Source: Mytilinidion resinicola (Eukaryota > Ascomycota > Dothideomycetes > Mytilinidiales > Mytilinidiaceae). Taken from it: a stretch of 64,000 bases of DNA. Both the position numbers and the translations under genes were made by a program. Positions within the stretch are counted from its first letter, which is position 1; each line of letters starts with the position of its first letter. The notes beneath the pieces were generated by a model that made no database searches, was not told where the DNA came from, and was given only the letters and a program-made list of their open reading frames with translations. Where the stretch lies: the NCBI RefSeq assembly GCF_010093595.1, contig NW_022985446.1:1-64000 (forward strand), in the 5' to 3' direction. Positions 24,413-34,723 of this stretch are shown one piece after another.

Positions 24413-27400
24413 AAGTGCTCCGGGGCCTCTAATTCGCTTGCTTACGTTTTTTACTAATTCTAAATACTCTCTCTAAGTGCGGCGTGGCTATAAAGTATTA
24501 TATTCTAATCCTTAACTTCCTTAATACACTTACTATAGCCCTTAAACTACTACCGCCACGGTTCTACTATACGCTAGATAAAGCTAAGAAAGTGCTTAGA
24601 AAGCATATAAAGGCGCAGGGCTACAGGCTTATTAAGTTCCGTTTAAAACCAGATAGAAAGACGAAGGAAATAAGGAAAATATAGTACTAATACTGCTTTA
24701 GAGGTACTAGAGAGTCTTATACACGCGTGCGCAGTATATCTACTAATAAAGTAGACTATAAAATAAGCGGTACGCTTACTCGGCAGCCTCCTAGAGTTAA
24801 TAGCTTACGTGTTTAGCTATAGAAGACGGTGGAGGAAGCTTATAACAATTATAATACTATGCTTAAACCTACAGCAGTCGCCTATAATAGGAAGCGCTCG
24901 GTATCTATAAATGCCCTTATTTAAATAGATATATTAAGCGGAACGAAGCCTAATAAAATGTATATAAAGCTGTTAAAGAAAGGGGTTACTATTACGGCGC
25001 ATAATATTACTAATAAGCGCACCCGGTATAGGAATAAGCTTCTCGGCGGCCTTACGCCTATCCAGGCGCTTCTCTATACGTTAGAAACCTCTATATTCCC
25101 GGCACCTAACGGCTGTAATAGGAAGTATATATACAACTTTATAAAAGATAAGCAGAACCGAATTAAACACCTTTTTTTTACCTATCCGGATTCTATCGAG
25201 ATCCTATAGGCTAATCACAATGTTATTCTATTAGATTGCACCTATAAAACTAATAGATTTAGTATACTCTTCCTGTATATTACCGGCGTTACGTATACTA
25301 GTAATAACTTTGAAATTGCCTATTATTTCCTGCTAAAAGAAAAGGAGGCGAACTATAACTAGGCAGTACTGCAGCTTTTTAAGCTCTTTAAGCGCTATTC
25401 TTTTATTCCACGCGTTTTTTTAACAGATAAAGAATAAGCTCTAAGGAACGCACTATATTAATAATAGCCTACGGTCGCGCGCCTCCTCTATATATAGCAT
25501 ATTAAAAAGAATATTATTACTAAACTAGCTAAGGTATATAAGAAGGAACCTATATACGCTGCAGGCAGCGCGCTACCTGCGCCTATATTAGATAAAGAGA
25601 AGGAAGCTATTTAGAAGAAGGAACAGGAGAAAAGGGGGCAGTTCCTTACCTGTTAAACCGCCACGATAAAGCTGGAAGTTATAGCTTAATTTAATAAGGC
25701 TTGGAAAAAGCTACTTAACAACTATAAAGAGCGCCCTAACCTAGTAATATATATAGAGAATAAGTAGTAGCTATATAGGTGGAATTAGGCCACCTGCTAC
25801 ACCTGTAAGGTGCGGCACTTTAGTACTATATAAGTGATTTTTCTTAACACTAAAATATCTAAATTTAATGCCTAAACTTTGCACGGGGTCTATATACGTG
25901 CTAAATAGGCAGCGCTAAAAAGGATAAAAGTATAGCTTAAAGAATAACTAAGAAATAAGGAAGTAGCAGAAATATATAATGCTAATTCAATTTCTTACAG
26001 AGTTATATCGCGAAATAAGGGCTTGCACGGCCTACTTAAAGGCTTCCTTTAGGTGTTAACTGGCTATCTATTCGACGTTCTCCTTAATATACAGAACTTT
26101 ATCCTTAACTCCAGGTCTAAGTTTAAAGATAAAATAGCTAGATATTACGCCTATACTCCGCATAATATTAAAAAACCCGAATTCTGTAACCTATATTAAA
26201 AGGTGACGCTGCAGGCGCTTGTTCTCCTTAAAAAGCAGCTCTAAAAGGCTAAATTAAATAAATATAACCCACTTAATTATACTTAAACGTTTAAGTCTAT
26301 CTATAGCATTCTGTGTGCGCATAAACTGTATAATCCTCTACACTAAGCGCTTGCAAATCGGCTAGATCCGGTGCTCTATATATAACCGGAAGAGATAGAT
26401 TACTATTAGTGGTTTATTCGGCTAGGAGAACATTAGCTAGCTATTCCTTTTAGGCCTTTTAAGGATGTAGAGGATCCTGCTGTTATTAAGCGCCGGCGCG
26501 GCCGGCCTACTATTGCGAGGAAAGGCTATTATACGTACAACAATACGCAGCGAGAGCTATTAAGATTTAAGATTGCTACGGGCACGGGTGCGGCAGCTAG
26601 ACCTATAGGTATACCTACAGGACGCACGCCGACAGTTCCACCGCTAGGACCGCCTATTTTTATAGCCCCCCGTCCAGCTCCTGTCGCTTAGAGTGCTCCT
26701 TAGTCGGCCGCTACACCAGCTATCACGGAATTCGACGATTTGCTTACTAATCCGCCCGAGTTTGAGCATGCAGTAATACCTAGGCCCCCCCCTACTGCCG
26801 CACCTACGCCCGCACCTACTACTGCATCTACTGCTGCACCTAAGAAGCGTGGCCGGCCGCCTGGTGCAAAGGATAAGGCACCTAGAAAGAAGGCAGCACT
26901 ACGGAAAGGGGCTGCGCAGCATTATAATAGCGCTTATCCTGAGCCTTAGCTAGCTCTTTAGCCTTAGCTAGCTCCTTAGCCTTAGGCAGCGCCAGCGCTG
27001 CTTCCTTATAAGGAGCTCTAACGTTAGATAGCATTATACGAGCAGTATATAGAGGGGTTAATAGATTAGGATAGCTAGGAAGGCGCGGCGGCGATGTAGG
27101 GGGGCCAGGTTTAATGCAGAGAGGCCGTAATAAGGTAAGGATTTAACTGTTTTAGTATACTTATAGGCACGTAGGCACGTAGGTAGCAATACAACGGCCT
27201 ATATACACTATAGGAAACGGGAAGTATATATAGTAAAACGGGTATACTGCACAGCCTTGCTATAAGTAGCCTTATGTACGGCCTTACGTACGGCCTCACG
27301 TACGGCCTTACGTAAGGCCTTACGTGTAGCTGGCCTATATATATAGCCTTACGGAAACGGTAAGAATATACAATAAAATAGTAAGGCTGTACAGCCTTCC

Positions 27401-27451
27401 TATTTTATATAGATGCGCGTGAGAATTAAGCGCCGGAGCTTCCTCCGAGCC

Positions 27452-27548
27452 CTCCGGACCAATTAGAAGATTAGACGTAAGAAGGGTGTATACGGAGTAG
27501 AAAAGGGGTGTACACCGAGTAAATATAGGGTGTATATTTAGCAGCGCC
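27452..27548 (-). repeat. MULE right terminal inverted repeat
   Basis: Reverse complement of the left end, terminating gcagcgcc directly before the second copy of the 10-bp target duplication ctaaaatata. Confidence 0.92.
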
Positions 27549-27558
27549 CTAAAATATA

Positions 27559-28145
27559 TTCTCGGTCTCAGGTCCTTATATATAGACACCTTAGCTGCTT
27601 CTAGCGCTTATATAAATAAGTCTAGCTAGGTATTATATTTGCTCTTATTTTATATAATATAACCGCTTAATTATTAGAGTTAAATAGGGTGTATTTTACC
27701 CTTTTTAACCCTATAATATTCTATAACAGCTTAAATAGCTCTATTATACCGGTATATTTCTGCTTCTAGAGTAACTTCCGGCAGGGCTATAATAGTATTA
27801 GCTAGCTTTCTCTATACTAGGAGTATAGTATATTAAGGCTATACTATAATAACCTTATTTTTACTTTTAATACTAGTAAGCTGTAGCTTAATATTATATA
27901 TAGGTTGCTTATACTTCTAGCGTTCCTTAATATCCTAAAAAAGGGCATCTTGCTAGCGCTGCCTTTTCTAGTTAATTTTATAATTAAGCTTTTTATACTT
28001 TAGATACTTTATAGAATTTTAGAGGTTATACTTAAGTTGCTTTTATTATTAGAGCAGGTAAAAAACTTTAGGATAATTGTTTACTAATATAGATTATTCC
28101 GGAGTAAGCTATTATAGCTGTTAAAAATTAATTAAGCGACTTATA
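27559..28145. other. AT-rich spacer, nothing recognisable
   Basis: About 590 bp between the MULE target duplication and the second pogo-like element. It carries no terminal repeats, and no reading frame or domain could be followed. Confidence 0.4.
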
Positions 28146-29988
28146 ACGTATTCTATAAGCGAGCCGTTTACCTAAGTAAGCCGTCTACTTTATTATAAAA
28201 ACGCAACGCGTTAACTTCTAACTACTATACGTCGATAATATAACATACAATTAATATAAAATAAAGGTCGAATATATATAGCTATTATAGCAATTAATCG
28301 GCAGCAATTTATAAGCGAACGGCGCGCTATTATAATATATAACGTCCCTAGAAGTATACTTTAAAATCGACGCGCTAGAATAACCCTATAACGCGATTCT
28401 AAGCCTAATTTAAAGAAGCTTTTAAAGCTAGAGGAATTAGTTATTACTTAATATATACTTAACCTAGATTTATAAGGATTTCCGCCTAGCTTATATACTA
28501 TATAAGAGATGGCCAATAAATTGCTTACTAAGCGCGCCGCCGGCTAAGTTAGCAAAAACTAGCTAGAGAACTTTATTAAGCGAACACCTAAGCTTAAAAT
28601 ATAATTTAATCGAAAGTATAACCGTTAAAAAGCTCTATATAAGGATCTAAAAGCTATTAGTAATTAGTTTAAGCTTATACGCAATATAAAAGCAAAGTAT
28701 AGTATTCTAGATAAAAATATATATAACTTTAATAAAGCCGGCTTCTAAATAGATGTTATTTTAATAGGCGTAGTTATAACAGGCTCTAAGCGCTGTAATC
28801 GTCCAAAATCTATACAGCTAGGCAATCGCGAATAGATAATAATAATCTAAGGTATTAATACCTGTAGATAGGCTATTCTACTATTTATTATCTTTATAGG
28901 TATATACTACCTTTTTATATAGTATAAGGGCAATAATATACTACTAGATTAGGTTATAGTAGTAAGTAATAATAGCTAGATAATAAATAAGCTTAGTATT
29001 ACCTGGCTATACTATTTTAATACGCATATAAAAGATCGCATAATAGGCACGCACCGGCTGCTAATTATTAATAGCTATAAAAGCTATATCTTACTTAAAT
29101 TCCAATAGATTTATAAGGAAAATAATATTATTACTCTCTATATACTAGCGTATTTATTGCACCTGCTATAGCCGCTTAATATTAGCTACTTTACGCTAAT
29201 AAAAAAGGCGTATAGGCGCTAAATTAAGGACTTAGTGCGCTACTATATTAACTATATTACTAAGCTAAAGTTCCTGCTAGTATTTAAAGCAGCTTTCTAT
29301 AGCTTAATTATAAAAAGCAATATTTACACAGGCTTTTAAGGCGCAGGCCTTATACTACTTAATTTAGAAGTAGTGCTATTAAAGCTTAATATTAGGCTCT
29401 GTACGCTGTTGCCTTCGCCTGCTGCTGTAGAGGCTCTATAGGAATTAAAAATACTAAGCAATACTTTTAAGCTAGGCTCTTAATTAGCTTTAATTTATAA
29501 GCGCATTTAAATATATTAAAATAGCTCGCCTATAGCTATTTTTAACTCGCTTAATAGCCTTTCTAAAGGTGCTAAAAGTATAATATATTAAGCTGCACTA
29601 CTGCGCGATACTGTTACTAGCCTTTAAAAGGTAAATAAAGCCGCTATAAAGCGCAAGGCGCGCAAAAAAAAGCGTATTTAAAGGGAAGGAACTTTAATAA
29701 TAAAAGCAGGCTTTTAAATAGCTGCTTAACGGCTTAAAAAGAACGCTTAAAGTAAAAAGTAGTAAAGTAAAGCAGGCTTTAATAGAATCGTGCGGCGCTA
29801 TAGGCGCTGCAGCGAGTTAGGGTATAATATTTATACGTGTAAAAACGATATAAAGGTTGCTATAGATTAGGCTATAAGTTATATATAGTTAATATCTATT
29901 AGCGTTATAGAGTAATTAACGTTTAAGGCAGGTTTTTATAATAAAGTAGACGGCTTACTTAGGTAGACGGCTCGCTTATAGAATATAT
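28146..29988 (+). mobile_element. Pogo-like Tc1/mariner transposon, copy B (RIP-inactivated)
   Basis: 1.84 kb with inverted ends (acgtattctataagcgagcc at the left, ggctcgcttatagaatatat at the right) and flanking TA dinucleotides (28144-28145 and 29989-29990). The plus strand retains a stop-interrupted transposase: FKLIRNIKAKYSILDKNIYN, NFNKAGF (a former DEAGF-type catalytic Asp), VVITGSKRCNRPKSIQLGN, then PLNI-type sequence near the third catalytic Asp. A C-terminal CCHC zinc knuckle reads RRCSELGYNIYTCKND at about 29810-29850. This is the pogo/Fot (DDE_1) organisation with an added knuckle. It is inactive. Confidence 0.88.
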
Positions 29989-30778
29989 TAGTATAAAATA
30001 CTTATATTAATATATTTTAGGGCTTAATACCTTATATAATAGCTTATATATCTACTATAATATATTATAAAAAATAGTATTTTAGAAATATTCGGATATT
30101 ATAGTGCGTTATTATAAAATTTTGTATAGCCTTACTAATATTGCCTATATATTATATTAATATTACGTTTTACTAATAATTACTTAGGCTAAGCTTACTA
30201 TTTTTATTAAAGGCCTTTCCTCTATTATATTTTAATAAATAGGGTTAGGTAATTTAGGTAAACCCTGTAATTTCGCCTAGTATTTTAATTTAGGGCAGCA
30301 ACGTAGAGTACTAAAAAAGCTAGTTAGGAAAAATAGTTTAGCTATTTAGGGTTTTTATAGGTTGCTAAAGTACTAGAATAATATCTAATTTCCTATTAAG
30401 GCGTAATAATAGCTTATTGCGCCCTAGTAGAATAAAAAGCCTACTTAACTTTTTTTTAGATATTAGATTATATACTATAAACGCGCTATTATAGAAAAGT
30501 ATTCTAAAAAGGAAGATATATAAACTATAGATAAAAAACTTATTAAATATAATTTTAGGGAAAGGGAAAGTATTCCTTGCTAAAGTTAGCATTTTCTTAG
30601 AAATATATAGATATTAGCTAAACTTAAAAACTTATAGAACTTATATATTTTTTACCCTAAGGAACTTTTTTATAAATTTAAAGATAAATTCTAGTAATAC
30701 CTAATAAGGCCTACTTTTTAGATCCTAGAGCAGTATAACTAGTATATACTAATAGTAAAGTGCAAGAATAGCTTATAG
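29989..30778 (+). pseudogene. Degenerate coding region, family not recognised
   Basis: A broken plus-strand frame is readable over about 30200-30700 (IGLGNLGKPCNFA, NLGQQRRVLKKLVRKNSLAI, REREAFLAKVSIFLEIYRYQ). It was evidently coding once, but I cannot name the family. It lies between the complete pogo-like copy B and a truncated relative, and could derive from an element interrupted by them. Confidence 0.4.
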
Positions 30779-31648
30779 CCGATTTACTATAATACTACTA
30801 AGCTATAAGTAGATATAGCAGCCGCTTAATATAGGCTGTTTTACGCTGTTAAAAAAAGCGTACGGTCGCTAAATTAAGGATCTAGCGCGTAACTATATTA
30901 ACTATATTATAAAGCTTAAGTTCCTACTAGCTTTTAAAGTAGTATTTAATAACTTATTTATAAAGAGTAATATTTGCGCAAGCTTTTAAGGCGCCGGCCT
31001 TATACCGCTTAATCTAGAGGCAGTACTTTTAAAGCTTAATATTATACTTTATACGCCGTCGCCTTTTGCTATAGTAGAAGCTTAATAGGAATTAAAAATA
31101 CTAAGTAATACTTTTAAGCTAGGCTTTTAATTAGCTTTAACGTATAATTGCATTTAAATATATTAAAATAGCTCTTTTACTACAATTCTTAAGTTGCTTA
31201 ATTCGCTTATTAAAGGCGCTAAAATATAGATATATAGGGCAGTATTATTACGCGATTAGGTTATAAGCCTTTAAAAGGCGAATAAGGCCGCTATAAAGTA
31301 TAGAGAGCGCAAAAAAAAGCAAATTTAGAGGTAAAAAGTCCTAATAAAGGTATAGGGGTCTAATATAATTGCTTAAAAGGAAGCTAATAAATAAATTAAG
31401 GGCGAAATGCGTTAAAATAGAAGGCGCCCAGGTGGAAGTGCACGGCAGCAAGCGCGCTATAGGCGCTGCGGCGAGATAGGATATAATACTTATATATGTT
31501 AAAAAGATAAGGAAGTTATTATAGAATAGACTATAAGTTAAATTAAGTTAATATCTATTAGCGTTATAGAGCAATCTACGTTTAAAGCTATTAAAAGTTA
31601 ATAAGGTAGCCGGCTTGCTTAGGTGGCCGGCTCGCTTATATTGCACGT
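30779..31648 (+). mobile_element. 5'-truncated pogo-like element, diverged subfamily
   Basis: The 870 bp correspond to the 3' half of the pogo-like transposase of copy B, including RDLARNYINYIIKLKFLLAF-like text, GAGLIPLNLEAVLLKLN and a CCHC knuckle (RRCGEIGYNTYIC, about 31455-31500). The right end has its own version of the doubled terminal motif (gtagccggcttgctta, gtggccggctcgctta) and ends at TA (31649-31650). No left end is present. Divergence from copies A and B at the end motif marks a second subfamily. Confidence 0.78.
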
Positions 31649-31860
31649 TATTTATAATAAAATAAAAGTTTAAAGTTTTCTAGTTATATAAAGTATTAGG
31701 GTTTTTTTTATATAAGGTATTAGGAGTTCTAAGGGGATTTTTTTACTTAGAATATTAAAGGTTTAAAATTTCTATTATATTAAACTAAAAAACCTATAAA
31801 TTAGTATATAGTTTAGATATAGTTTTAATCTATACTATTATACTTCTATATTTTTTTTAG

Positions 31861-32045
31861 AACTACTAACTACTAATTACTAACTACTAACTACTAACTA
31901 CTAACTACTAACTACTAACTACTAACTACTAACTACTAACTACTAACTACTAACTACTAACTACTAACTACTAATTATAAGCTACTAACTATTAACTACT
32001 AACTACTAACTACTAATTATAAGCTACTAACTATTAACTAACCCT
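31861..32045. repeat. 7-bp satellite (ACTAACT)n at the compartment boundary
   Basis: Roughly 25 head-to-tail copies of actaact, mostly perfect, with a variant block (actaattataagctactaa) appearing twice near the right end. It resembles neither TTAGGG telomeric repeat nor the flanking elements. It sits inside a T/A-rich stretch (31649-32515) with no gene, about 500 bp before base composition normalises. Confidence 0.85.
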
Positions 32046-32515
32046 AACTATATACTAATACTTTATTAGATTTAAAAAGTATATAACTATTAAGTTTTTT
32101 TTATATATTAAATAAATTTCTTTATTACTAGTTTAATTCCTTTATAGCTAAATAAACTTTTTTTAAAACTAAGTAAATATTTTCTATTACTAGTTAGTAT
32201 TTCTTAACTACTACTTAAAATTAAAAAAGTTTAGTAAGATTTCCCCTATTATAAGTAGTAAAAAAGTTAAATACTAGCTATAAAAACTTAAATACTAGAT
32301 ATAAAAACTTAAATACTAGTAGTAGAAAAAATTCCTAGTAGTAGAAACTTAAATACTAGTAGTAAAAACTTAATTACTAGTATTTAAAAAACTTAATAAA
32401 TAGGTAGTAATTAAGGAATTTAATTATATAATTAGTAACTATATAGTATATAGAGTATAAAAATAGGTTTTATAGTAAAGTACTAGGTAGATATCTTAAA
32501 TACTAGTAGTAGTGC
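32046..32515. other. AT-rich boundary stretch with short repeats
   Basis: About 470 bp dominated by repeats of aaatactag and gtagtagaaa-type words (for example ataaaaacttaaatactag, repeated at about 32280-32320). No coding frame. It ends abruptly at about 32515, where normal gene-region composition starts. Confidence 0.6.
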
Positions 32516-32572
32516 GCAATGTAAAATCTTACCCACTAACCCACCACCATATTACCGATTACTACCTTTCGC

Positions 32573-33352
32573 ATGGCACTAATAAGACTGAACCCACTCG
32601 CCATTCTTAGTATCCAGCCCGACGCAGACCAAGCTGTCATCGACTCTGCATACCGTCGTCTGGCTCTGGAATATCATCCTGATGTGTACCAAGATGATCA
32701 GGATCCAATCGAACTCGCTGCTAAGATAGAGATCTTTGAAGAAGTCGAAGCGGCATACCAAATGCTATGCGATCCTCAAACTCGCACGGTCTGGCTCCAC
32801 CCTCGCGAAATGCCCAAGGACATGAGCTCCACGCCTCATGCGCGGGTCTCGAGGTCCTACGGGAGCAACCCACGCTACTTTCCCCGTCGCAACTGTGCCA
32901 CCAAAGGTGCATCCAAAGCTAGGAACCTCCTGGCGGCCTCCAAGTTCGGTGACATATACGCAAAAGAAAACGCCCGCCACGCCGAAGTAGTCGCTCCAGT
33001 CCAGCTTTGGAAAGCGGCTAAAGAATATCGGCGTTCCTTCCGTCGATAGTCACGTGAAGAAGTTGCAAAGGAGTGCCAGGGCATGGCGCAAGAGTGGCTC
33101 AAATGCATTAAGTTGGGACGTGCTGCTCTTGCGGAGATACAATACGCCTTGCCGTTGCAACAGGAGGCGGTCACATTGTTTGAGGAAGCGGAGGAAGCGT
33201 TCAAGTGGTGCGAAGCGGAGAGTTCGAGGATGGAGGCGGTGGAGATGGTGTCGCAGGGGAGCGAGTGCACAAAGGACCTGGCGCGGGCGAAGGGGAAGTT
33301 GAAGGAGATGGAGGTCTGGAATAAGGAGTGGGAGGCGAGGGTGAAGGCCTGA
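32573..33352 (+). pseudogene. J-domain (DnaJ-like) protein gene with one in-frame TAG
   Basis: The frame opens with a J-domain: residues 6-60 include AYRRLALEYHPDVY with the diagnostic HPD at residues 35-37, which stimulates Hsp70 ATPase in this family. The frame stops at TAG 33047-33049 after 158 residues but continues open without a shift to 33352 (SREEVAKECQGMAQEW onward, rich in Glu, Ala and Lys, probably coiled coil). The full-length product would be about 259 residues. A single C-to-T change in a CpA context (CAG to TAG) would explain the stop. It lies directly beside the RIP-affected block. Alternatives are a real short protein, readthrough or an assembly error. No introns are apparent. 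Confidence 0.7.
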
Positions 33353-33673
33353 GAAGCACTGAGGCAGAGTTGGCTGGATGAACATGCCATGGCGGCAAAG
33401 AAATAGGACTAAAAATGCGCCTGAGGAGCTTTGTACTCTGCGGGATCCTACCTTAGGCCAATGAATCACTCGTAGAGTAGTTGGATAGCATGCTGAAATT
33501 GCTATTCACCGTTTGCGCAGCTCGTAAAGAGCAAGTTCATTCGATCGCCGAATGCGTTGCACTGGAGGAACAGTGCCATAACGCTGCGAACGGCGGTAGG
33601 ACCAAATGCTACCTCTGGGGCATGTGTATTTGAGTCGACGTGATGTACTCTACGCCTTGCCATTGTGAATCCC
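33353..33673. other. Intergenic region between convergent genes
   Basis: About 320 bp between the end of the J-domain frame and the stop of the reductase on the opposite strand. It should hold the 3' ends of both transcripts. No further gene, repeat or clear polyadenylation signal could be supported. Confidence 0.5.
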
Positions 33674-34723
33674 TCAGTTCTCCTTATCCTTCTTCTTCAA
33701 CTCTACAAGCTGCCCGATCAAGCTCTGCACCATATCCTCGAGACCACGAAACTCCACTCCCAAAATTTCTGTGGTCTTACTGCTATCAAACCCGTCCTTC
33801 GCCCTCCCCACCCCCGGATGCTTCCCACCAAGCGGCAACAATCCGGACTTCACCTCTTCAGGGAATAATCTCTCTACAATTGGATCGACCTCCTCCCAAG
33901 GTATAGGACGGGTATACGCTGCGATGAACCTCCCACCACTCTTGACTTTCCTGGACTCCATGGCCGCAACATGCGTTAGCGCCACATCATCCAAGAACAC
34001 GAGATCGATAGGTGAGGGCCTCTCCGACTTTTTCCCTAGAACCTGGTCGATCATCACATAATTTGACGTAGGACGGCTGAGCAAGTCATGAATGGTGGTG
34101 ACTGGCTCATTACGACCCTGCACGAAGGATGGAAGAATACTGAGGACATCGAAATGTGGTTTTTTCTCCTTGATGAAAGTCTCAACAGCCGCACCGGAGT
34201 GTCTCTTAGACTGACGATACGCAAAATGCTGGTTCGTGGTACCTTTGACTTCGTCGAGTGGGACGGGACCGGGCACGTCGTCCGGGCCCATGGTCGTTGC
34301 GCCTTCTTTTGGGTCTAGGATCTCAGTGGACGAGGTGATGATGATGCGCTTGACACTCGGAGATTTCGTGGCAGCTTGAAGGATGGCCAGGTTACCCTTA
34401 ACGGCGGGGTTGATGAATTCAGAGAGAGCGTCGGATATCTCGCCAGATGTGGCTCCATCAGGAATAGGTGAGGCGATGTGTTGAATGTAGTCGACGTCCT
34501 TGACGGCCTCATCGAATGCCCCGTCAGCCGTGAAGTCAGGGACCTCAATAAAAGAGATTGAATTGACGTATGGTTCCAAGCTGGGTAGATCTTTTAGCTT
34601 TTCCGCACTTGAAAGCTTCCGGCTAGCGACGCGTGTTCGATAGCCTTTCTTGAGGAGCAATGCTAGAATTGCGAAGCCGATATGGCCTGTAGCTCCGGTG
34701 ACTAGGACGAGTGGTCTCGACAT
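33674..34723 (-). CDS. NAD(P)-dependent extended-SDR epimerase/reductase
   Basis: A 349-residue protein starting MSRPLVLVTGATGHIG. The glycine-rich TGATGHIG Rossmann motif near the N-terminus binds NAD(P), and RVASRK follows the second strand. The catalytic YxxxK is present as YRQSK, with TSSTEI as the preceding Ser/Thr strand. The family (dihydroflavonol reductase/cinnamoyl-CoA reductase/Gre2-like) reduces carbonyls or epimerises sugars and polyketide/peptide intermediates; the substrate here is unknown. The frame stays open upstream to 34852, but those 43 residues look like leader sequence, and the Met at 34723 matches the usual family start. The intact frame beside the NRPS relic suggests a tailoring role in a former cluster, which is an inference. 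Confidence 0.88.
   Translation of the reverse strand: MSRPLVLVTGATGHIGFAILALLLKKGYRTRVASRKLSSAEKLKDLPSLEPYVNSISFIEVPDFTADGAFDEAVKDVDYIQHIASPIPDGATSGEISDALSEFINPAVKGNLAILQAATKSPSVKRIIITSSTEILDPKEGATTMGPDDVPGPVPLDEVKGTTNQHFAYRQSKRHSGAAVETFIKEKKPHFDVLSILPSFVQGRNEPVTTIHDLLSRPTSNYVMIDQVLGKKSERPSPIDLVFLDDVALTHVAAMESRKVKSGGRFIAAYTRPIPWEEVDPIVERLFPEEVKSGLLPLGGKHPGVGRAKDGFDSSKTTEILGVEFRGLEDMVQSLIGQLVELKKKDKEN

Larger units (their letters stand above)
24316..27548 (+). mobile_element. Mutator-like element (MULE, Hop type) with intact ends
   Basis: A 3.23-kb DNA transposon with 97-bp terminal inverted repeats (24316-24412 and 27452-27548) that differ at about four positions, all transitions. It is flanked by a perfect 10-bp direct repeat, ctaaaatata, at 24306-24315 and 27549-27558. 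The interior encodes a MULE transposase on the plus strand: KHIKAQGYRLIKFRLKPD (N-terminal DNA-binding region), then TYPDSIEIL, NVILLDCTYKTNRFSILF, NNFEIAYYFLLKEKEANYN and FLTDKE-stop-ALRNALY, followed by a zinc-binding type C-terminus. The tail near 26740-26949 is Pro/Ala-rich with an AT-hook core (KKRGRPPGAKDK). Stops within the frame (for example at 25207 and 25436) show it is inactive. CpA and TpG are much commoner here than in the flanks, so it is probably younger. Confidence 0.93.
1..32515. other. AT-rich, RIP-like repeat compartment
   Basis: This whole block is made of decayed mobile elements and holds no intact host gene. Read directly, TpA dominates while CpA and TpG are strikingly rare, yet C persists before G, C and T. 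That is the pattern expected when CpA has been converted to TpA on both strands by repeat-induced point mutation in Pezizomycotina. Every recognisable transposase or polymerase is broken by TAG/TAA codons at former Gln/Trp positions and has Asp-to-Asn or Glu-to-Lys changes. The composition changes abruptly at about 32.5 kb, just before the J-domain gene. The Mutator-like element at 24316-27548 is a less mutated island inside it. Confidence 0.9.

Noticed and set aside
31861..32045. ACTAACT array considered as telomeric sequence
   Set aside because: It does not match TTAGGG/CCCTAA, there is DNA with genes on its right side, and its period is seven.
1..32515. Possible giant Starship-type element covering the block
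   Set aside because: No tyrosine-recombinase (DUF3435 captain) reading could be recognised, and no cargo genes are present. The block is explained by nested smaller elements.
32765..33398. Several overlapping frames around the J-domain gene on both strands
   Set aside because: They are shadows. The plus frame has the HPD motif and continues past the TAG in the same phase.
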